A stretch of DNA of 64,000 nt from Vicia villosa (lineage: Eukaryota > Streptophyta > Magnoliopsida > Fabales > Fabaceae). Positions 58,533 to 64,000 of the stretch are shown piece after piece (the first letter of the stretch is position 1; the number at the start of each line of letters is the position of its first letter). Location: assembly GCF_029867415.1 (NCBI RefSeq), contig NW_026705391.1, positions 62,001 through 126,000 on the forward strand, written 5' to 3'. The position numbers and the translations under genes are program-made. The notes beneath the pieces are model-generated. The model did not search any database. It had not been told where the DNA came from and saw only the letters and a program-made list of their open reading frames with translations.

Positions 58533-59670
58533 ATGGGCAAATGGGAGATCGAGAATTTTTCGGAAACAACGAATTTGGATTGTGGAAAATTAAGATGCAA
58601 GCAATTTTAATTCAAGAGAAGTATATCGATGCTTTGAAGAGTGAAGCATTGATGCTTGCAGGGCTTACATAAGTATAGAAGACCGAGATGGTGGATAAGG
58701 CCAAGAGTGCAATTATCTTATGCCTCAGGGATAAAGTTCTAAGAGAAGTCCCTAGGGATTAAACTGCGGTTGCTATGTGGGAAAAACTAAATAACTGTAT
58801 ATGACAAATTCTTTGGCTCACAGGTTGTGTCTGAAACAACAACTCTATTCATTCTGAATGGTGGAAAACAAATCCATAGTTGAGCAGATTACACAACTTC
58901 ACAAGATTATTGATGATCTTGAGAATATTGAAGTGAAGATTGATGATGAGTAGAAGAATTCACTCTTTTTAAGTTCATTACACAGATCCTTTGAGCCCTA
59001 CAAGGACGCCCTTCTTTATGGTAAGGAAGGTACTATCACTTTGGATGAAGTCTAAACGGCAGTAAAATCCAAAGAATTTTCAATGGCAAAAGCTTTGAAT
59101 ATTGAAGATAGTGGTGAAGGCTTAAGTGTGCAAATAGGAGGGGATGAGCGTAAGAGAATGTCCAAATCAAAGGTAAAATGTTTTAATTATCAAAAAATCA
59201 ATCACGTCAAGAAAGATTGTTCTGAGAGAAAGGTCAATGATGATTCTATTCAAGTTGCCGGTTTCCATGGATGAGGATGATTATGACGATACTGGTGCAT
59301 TAGTGTTATCGAGTTTGGAGATTGAAGATAGTTTGGTCATAGACTCAGGTTGCTCTTGTCACACGTGTCCAAGAATATAATACTTTGAAACTTTGAAGCT
59401 GGTGTAAGGGGGAGTAATTCACCTTGGTGATAATAAGGCTTGCAAGGTTCATGGTATTGGTAGGGTCAGACTTAGAATGTTTGATAATCGTGAATTTCTT
59501 CTTCACAATGTGAGGTATGTTCTAGAACTCAAGCGAAATTTGTTATCTCTAAGCATGTTTAATGATATAGGCTATTGAACTAAAGTTGAACGTGGAGTGT
59601 TAAGGATTTCGCATGAAGTGAATATTGTTAAAGAGTCTAAAATATGTTGTCTATATATTTTATAAGGTTT
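58533..59670 (+). pseudogene. Decayed copia gag, protease and start of integrase
   Basis: The probable start ATG is at 58533. After an early frameshift the reading shows FGNNEFGLWKIKMQAILIQE, a Ty1/copia gag N-terminus. Later pieces include VEQITQLHKIIDDLENI and a damaged zinc knuckle CFNYQKINHVKKDC, whose second Cys is Tyr. The protease active site is recognisable as IDSGCSCHT near 59340, followed by a pre-integrase block NVRYVLELKRNLLSLSMF. Many stops (for example at 58671, 58760 and 58951) and frameshifts show it is dead. It breaks off near 59670 before the integrase core. Confidence 0.78.
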
Positions 59671-60417
59671 AAATGTTATTATTCATTCATCATTAACTAG
59701 TGAAGGCTTTCATTACAAGAAATAGCTACTCTAAGAGCTTGTTTGACTAAACTTTTTATCTACTTCTCTTCTACTTATAAGGAGATAGAGGGCCAAACAC
59801 ATTTTTAATAAAGTACTTATTTAAAAAAGTAACTTTTTTTAAAATAAAAATATGAATAAAAAGAGCTTATAAAAAAGGTGTTAAAACCAATTTTTGAAAG
59901 ACTTTTTCAGAGCTTTATCTAATTGGGCTGTGACTCGAATCCCAATGTGGACACTTTTTAAAAAAAATTATATATAAATTTCTCGTCAAATTTGTGCCCT
60001 ACTTTATTTCACTGTTCCCGCAAAACGGCGCCAGAGCAGTTGCAGTTTTTAGGTCAGCACAGCAGGGCAGGTTGCATTATTTTGCAGGTGTAGTTCAATT
60101 CTTTTTTCTCTTATTCTATGCTAGATGATTAGATAGTTCTTGTTCTACTATTGACTGCTTTTTATTTTTTATTTTGATGTGATGATTATTTAGAAAATGG
60201 GAATAGAAAATGGGATGATTATTTAGATGTTTGGTATAAGAGAAAGTGAAAGAAAAGAAGAGAGAAAGTAAAAAAAGTATATTTGCACAATGACAAAAAT
60301 AACCCAATTAATCTTATTTGATTTGATTTAATTATTTATTAATTAATTTTAATATAATTATAAGTGAAGCTTTTTATTATTATTTTAAACAAAATTGACT
60401 ATTTTCACCTTTAATTA
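59671..60417. other. AT-rich non-coding stretch
   Basis: No gene or clear element is seen. A GC-richer patch near 60016-60090 has no extended frame. Confidence 0.4.
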
Positions 60418-60425
60418 TTTATAAG

Positions 60426-60644
60426 CAGGGGCGGAGCCAAGGCCCAGCTAGCCCGGGCAGGCGCCCGGGCTCAACCCCTATTTTCTTTATACTCTCCTAA
60501 TTTAATAGTTTATTTTTAGATAAAATCATGGGCAAAATTAGGGGCATAATTAGTAAAAATAGGGTGTGAAAAATTAAAATAGATGAATAATCAATGGTGT
60601 AAAGTTTTTGCCCAGGCTGCATAAAATTCCTGGCTCCGCCTCTG
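60426..60644. mobile_element. hAT-type MITE with 8-bp target duplication
   Basis: The 219-bp element starts CAGGGGCGGAGCCAAG and ends TCCTGGCTCCGCCTCTG, near-perfect inverted repeats. It is flanked by TTTATAAG on both sides (60418-60425 and 60645-60652). The 8-bp duplication and CA...TG termini point to hAT. Confidence 0.88.
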
Positions 60645-60894
60645 TTTATAAGTGTTTTAACGTAAATTAAGAAATCATAATGCCACTAAGGTGATTCCAA
60701 AAAGATGAAGAGGTTAGCAGATTTATATAAAAACTAAAAGCGTAACATTATTAATATAATATGGAAAATGCTAATCGTTAAGAAAACATAAAAGCAAGAA
60801 AGACAAGAATAAATCTCAACCATTCATTATCACCACCACCCCATGATTCCTATTAAAAAGGAAATTAAATTAAAATTAAAGAGAAAAGGGGTGA

Positions 60895-61055
60895 TGCACA
60901 GACAGTGTAAAATATTTTTACACTGTCAACTAATCACCACCCATGTATCCAATTAAACCATTTTTTTATTTAAAAAAAACTTAATGACATGAAACATTTA
61001 TAATTTTCTATTGGATGACAGTGTAAAATTATTTTACACTGTCAGTGCACTATCT
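60895..61055. mobile_element. MITE-like inverted repeat
   Basis: GACAGTGTAAAATATTTTTACACTGTC near the left end and GACAGTGTAAAATTATTTTACACTGTC near the right end are each palindromic and are inverted relative to each other; TGCACAGACAG and CTGTCAGTGCA extend the arms. I cannot fix the target duplication, so the borders and superfamily are uncertain. Confidence 0.6.
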
Positions 61056-61690
61056 TTTAACTCAAAATTAAATTAAAAACTTCCCTATAATATAGTGACA
61101 TGTGGACATTCTTGCATTTCTTCTCCAATTTTCTTCGTACTAAATAGCATTACTGATATAATATTATTCTAAAGGGCTATTTATGTCTTTTTCATCAAAA
61201 TCTTATATAACCTTCATCTTTCTCTTCGATATAACGTGGAAAGGATTTTGTCGTGGGCCCCAGCTAAATCTTTCTCTCCATGCTTTTTTGCAGTGCTTCC
61301 AAATAGAGGAAAGTGAATCTTTCCATTCATTTTCTTTCCTTCTTCTTATCTTTCCATAAAAACAAACACAGTAAAAAAGTAATATAATCTATTGCTTTAC
61401 TGTATATACAATAATAATATTATTAATATATGTGGTACTATCTATTGCTTATATGTGTGTTAGTGTGTACAAACTTTTATGGAAAAAAATGCAAACATGT
61501 GCACGTACATGTACATAATAATCAACTCTTAAATTTCAAAAGAATTGTCACGGTGTTTATTTGTTTTTTCAAAATAAAATATTAGCAAACGACAAAATAC
61601 ACGTTACTATCCAACCATATTATTAATTTTTTTTAAAGATTACTTCTAATATTTTTATACTATCCTTTTTAAATTATTTTTCTAACTCAA
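61056..61690. other. AT-rich non-coding stretch
   Basis: Nothing recognisable. It could include 5' flanking DNA of the transposon that begins further right. Confidence 0.35.
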
Positions 61691-61843
<153 letters not shown>

Positions 61844-61996
61844 GCTCTACCTAAGATTTTAGTTCATTTTTTTGAACGATTTATCATTAAGTAGAAAATT
61901 TTCTAAATAATTCTGAAAATTTAGTACTATTAAATAAAGTTTTTCAAATATTTTTCTGATTCATATATTTATAATTTTTTTTAACTATTGCAGTTA

Positions 61997-63020
61997 ATGA
62001 CTACTAAAGAAAGTCTTCCAAATAGTTCCGAAAATGTAGGAAAAGCAAAGTGGGATGATTTTAGTACCAAAGTGTTACTTGAAAATTGTATAAATGAGAT
62101 TCGTAAATGTGGAAAACCAGGAATTGCTTTTAGAAATAAAAAATGGGAAGAAATACGTGAAGAATACAATAAACGTACTAATAAAAACTATACCCAAAAA
62201 CAGTTGAAGAATAGGTTGGATAGTTTGAGAACTGATTGCACTACATGGAAACAATTATTGGGTAAAGAAACTGGTTTAGGATGGAATCCTCATACAGGAA
62301 AAATTGATACTGATCCTACATGGTGGGATGCTAAGGTAAGGGTTAGTGTTGTAAATATTTTAATTTTTAATTATTTAAAGTTAAGTAGGAGAATTTAGAT
62401 TGTCTAAATTTTATCTCTTGTTATTGGTTACACATGAGAATGTGAAATATGCTAAGTTTCGTTATCAAGGTTTGGAATTTCGTGATGAATTGGAATTTAT
62501 ATTTGGGGAGATAGTGGCAACTAGTCAATGTGCTTGGACGCCAGCTATGGGCGTACCATTAGAATCTTCAAACCAAAATACTACTACAGATGTGGCACAC
62601 GAAATTATTGATTCTGATGATGAATTTAATATTGATGAATTAAGCCCTGTGAGAAACACCCAATCAAAAAATAAAAGAAAAATTTCACCAAACATGGGTG
62701 AAAGATCAACAAAGGGTAAGGCAAAGGTTGGAACTGCGCCAACAATGAGGAAAACATTAGAAAGATTAGTTCAAGCAGCGGAAGGTCATAATGAAGTTGA
62801 AAAGGCTGAAATTGCTGCAACATCTCATATTAATGGGCAATATTCTATTCCAACTTGTGTTGAAATATTAAAGAGTGCAAAGGAAAAAGGACTTTTGAAT
62901 GGTCAACAATTTAGTTATGTTTTAGAGATGCTTAAGGATGAACAAAATAGAGTCCTAATAATATCTTTAAAAAATTCTATTAGCGATTTGATAGAGTGGA
63001 TTATATACAAGTATGAGTGA
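61997..63020 (+). CDS. PIF/Harbinger ORF1, Myb/SANT-like DNA-binding protein
   Basis: This is the transposon's accessory DNA-binding protein, which in the PIF/Harbinger family acts with the transposase. Exon 1 is 61997-62335 (start ATG just after a possible TTGCAG splice acceptor), the intron 62336-62438 (GTAAGG...CATGAG) and exon 2 62439-63020; together they encode about 306 residues. The N-terminus carries a Myb/SANT-like domain: WDDFSTKVLLENCINEI, then FRNKKWEEIREEYNKRTNK and LKNRLDSLRTDCTTWKQLL, with the tryptophans of the fold. Exon 2 continues KFRYQGLEFRDELEFIFGEI, a region typical of these proteins, then a basic Lys-rich stretch (about residues 195-220), which may be a nuclear localisation signal. 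Splicing is inferred from frame continuity; without it the first frame runs on to 62398. It lies 370 bp upstream of the transposase in the same direction. Confidence 0.8.
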
Positions 63021-63388
63021 AATCCTTTAGTATGATGTTTAAGATTTAATTTTATGTTTTATGTTTTTATTGACTTTTATGCTTTAAGTTGAAACTTGAG
63101 TCTCTAGATGTATCCTAAAGTATTGTATTATTTTAGTTTTTAACTTCTATGTTTTTGCTTAAGACATTTATGCATTTTAACTACTTCAATGAATATGTAT
63201 TTGCAATTTGTAATGTTCTTGTTTTCAATTTATTTAACAGATGCATTCTAAACAAATCAATGAACGATAAAAAAAGGTTAAAAAAAGGCGATGCAAGTTC
63301 TATAAAATATATTACAGTGCAATAGCAATTGCATTTGACTATCATATGAGGTACTTACTCAAACAAGGTAATAGATTTCTTTATTCTC
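63021..63388. other. Spacer between the two transposon genes
   Basis: Non-coding or partly coding. The last 100 bases may hold the real N-terminus of the transposase in another frame (YHMRYLLKQ). Confidence 0.4.
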
Positions 63389-63977
63389 ATGGATGGACTT
63401 GGGTTAGAGAAACTCTTAACACCCCGGGTGAAAGTTAGGATGGAAACTTGCGTTGTATTGAAACTTGAAAAATTATTAGTTAGTAAGGGATGGCTACATC
63501 CATCCAAAGAAATGACATCATTGGAGGCTTTGACCATGTTTCTTTGGAGTTGTGCACATAGTGAAACTAATCGAAATATCCAAAATAAATTTGGAAAATT
63601 AGGAGAAACTGTAAGTAGGAAGTTCAGTGAAGTTCTAGAAAGTGTATGTTTATTAGCAAAGGAAATTGTCAAGCCTCCTGATTTTAACTTTGAAGAAATT
63701 CCATCAAAAGTTAGAGACGATAATAGGTATTGGCCTCATTTTCAAGGATGCATAGGTGCTATAGATGGAACACATATTCCTGCCATTGTTCCTACTAAGG
63801 ATCAAATACGTTATATTGGTAGAAAGGGATTTACAACACAAAATGTCATGTTGGTGTGCAAATTCGATATGTTATTTACTTTTGTTGTTGTTGGATGGCC
63901 TGGTACTGCACATGATACATGTATCCTTTCATCTACGATTGAAGAAATGAAAAATGTGTTTCCTCATCCACCAGAAG
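63389..63977 (+). CDS. PIF/Harbinger DDE transposase, partial (runs off window)
   Basis: This endonuclease-type transposase catalyses excision and insertion at TTA/TAA sites. The reading from the ATG at 63389 includes WLHPSKEMTSLEALTMFLW and QNKFGKLGETVSRKF, a conserved N-terminal helical region. The DDE core follows: D126 in CIGAIDGTHIPA and D176 in GWPGTAHDTCIL. The third acidic residue lies beyond the window. A splice donor AAG|GTAATC at 63977/63978 fits the usual end of FPHPPEG before the next exon, so the TAA at 63998-64000 is probably intronic. The true start may be upstream in another frame, because the residues before VRMETCVVLKL look unlike the family. Confidence 0.82.
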
Positions 63978-64000
63978 GTAATCATAATATCATTTTATAA

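Larger units (their letters stand above)
61850..64000 (+). mobile_element. 5' part of a PIF/Harbinger transposon
   Basis: Two genes in the same direction, a Myb/SANT-like ORF followed by a DDE transposase, form the standard PIF/Harbinger pair. The left terminal repeat and TTA duplication were not identified. The right end is beyond the window. Both genes look largely intact where visible, in contrast to the other elements here. Confidence 0.72.

Overview
This window looks like the repeat-rich DNA of a large plant genome, most likely a legume of the pea/vetch tribe (Fabeae). That inference rests on giant Ogre-type Ty3/gypsy elements, a SIRE/Maximus-type Ty1/copia element carrying an extra ORF, and abundant solo fragments and MITEs. 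I see no ordinary host gene. All recognisable coding sequence belongs to transposable elements, and the window reads as a nested stack of insertions.

Layout. (1) Positions 1-21447 hold a minus-strand Ogre element (Ogre-1). Its 3' LTR is cut by the window start (1-3195). Its internal region (3196-15339) carries ORF1, gag, protease, RT, two RNase H segments and integrase, and its complete 5' LTR is 15340-21447. The LTRs are about 99.4% identical by eye over 3.2 kb, yet the coding region carries at least five in-frame stops, two frameshifts and a truncated integrase. (2) Ogre-1 sits inside the RNase H end of a plus-strand Maximus-like copia element. Only the 3' part of that element is visible here: RNase H tail, a Mutator-type MITE, an env-like ORF broken by one stop, multiple polypurine tracts, and the 3' LTR to 25715. 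(3) That copia element sits in the left LTR of element A (25716-53021, minus), a gag-only Ogre derivative. (4) Within A lies element B (about 31910-47613, minus), a related gag-only derivative without a 3' LTR. (5) Within B's LTR lies a 5.9-kb non-autonomous copia element (38695-44608) with almost identical LTRs and a perfect 5-bp target duplication. (6) Element A in turn appears inserted in another Ogre-type LTR (C, to 54761), which abuts a further LTR-like sequence ending near 56274. (7) The right end holds a decayed Tork/Tnt1-like copia 5' part (57826 to about 59700), an hAT MITE, another MITE-like inverted repeat, a long TA microsatellite, and the 5' part of a PIF/Harbinger transposon with its Myb/SANT protein and DDE transposase.

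How they work together. A and B carry the same class of primer binding site as Ogre-1 and only a gag remnant, so they would depend on enzymes made by intact Ogre relatives. Ogre-1 itself is also defective despite young LTRs. Two patterns go beyond routine annotation. First, three unrelated element families carry pairs of short palindromic motifs at a fixed spacing specific to each family (21, 22 and 12 bp). Second, the Ogre-type LTRs of Ogre-1, A and B carry tRNA-like A-box/B-box modules about 0.8-1.1 kb downstream of their TATA boxes. All family assignments come from reading the translated sequence; no database search was possible.
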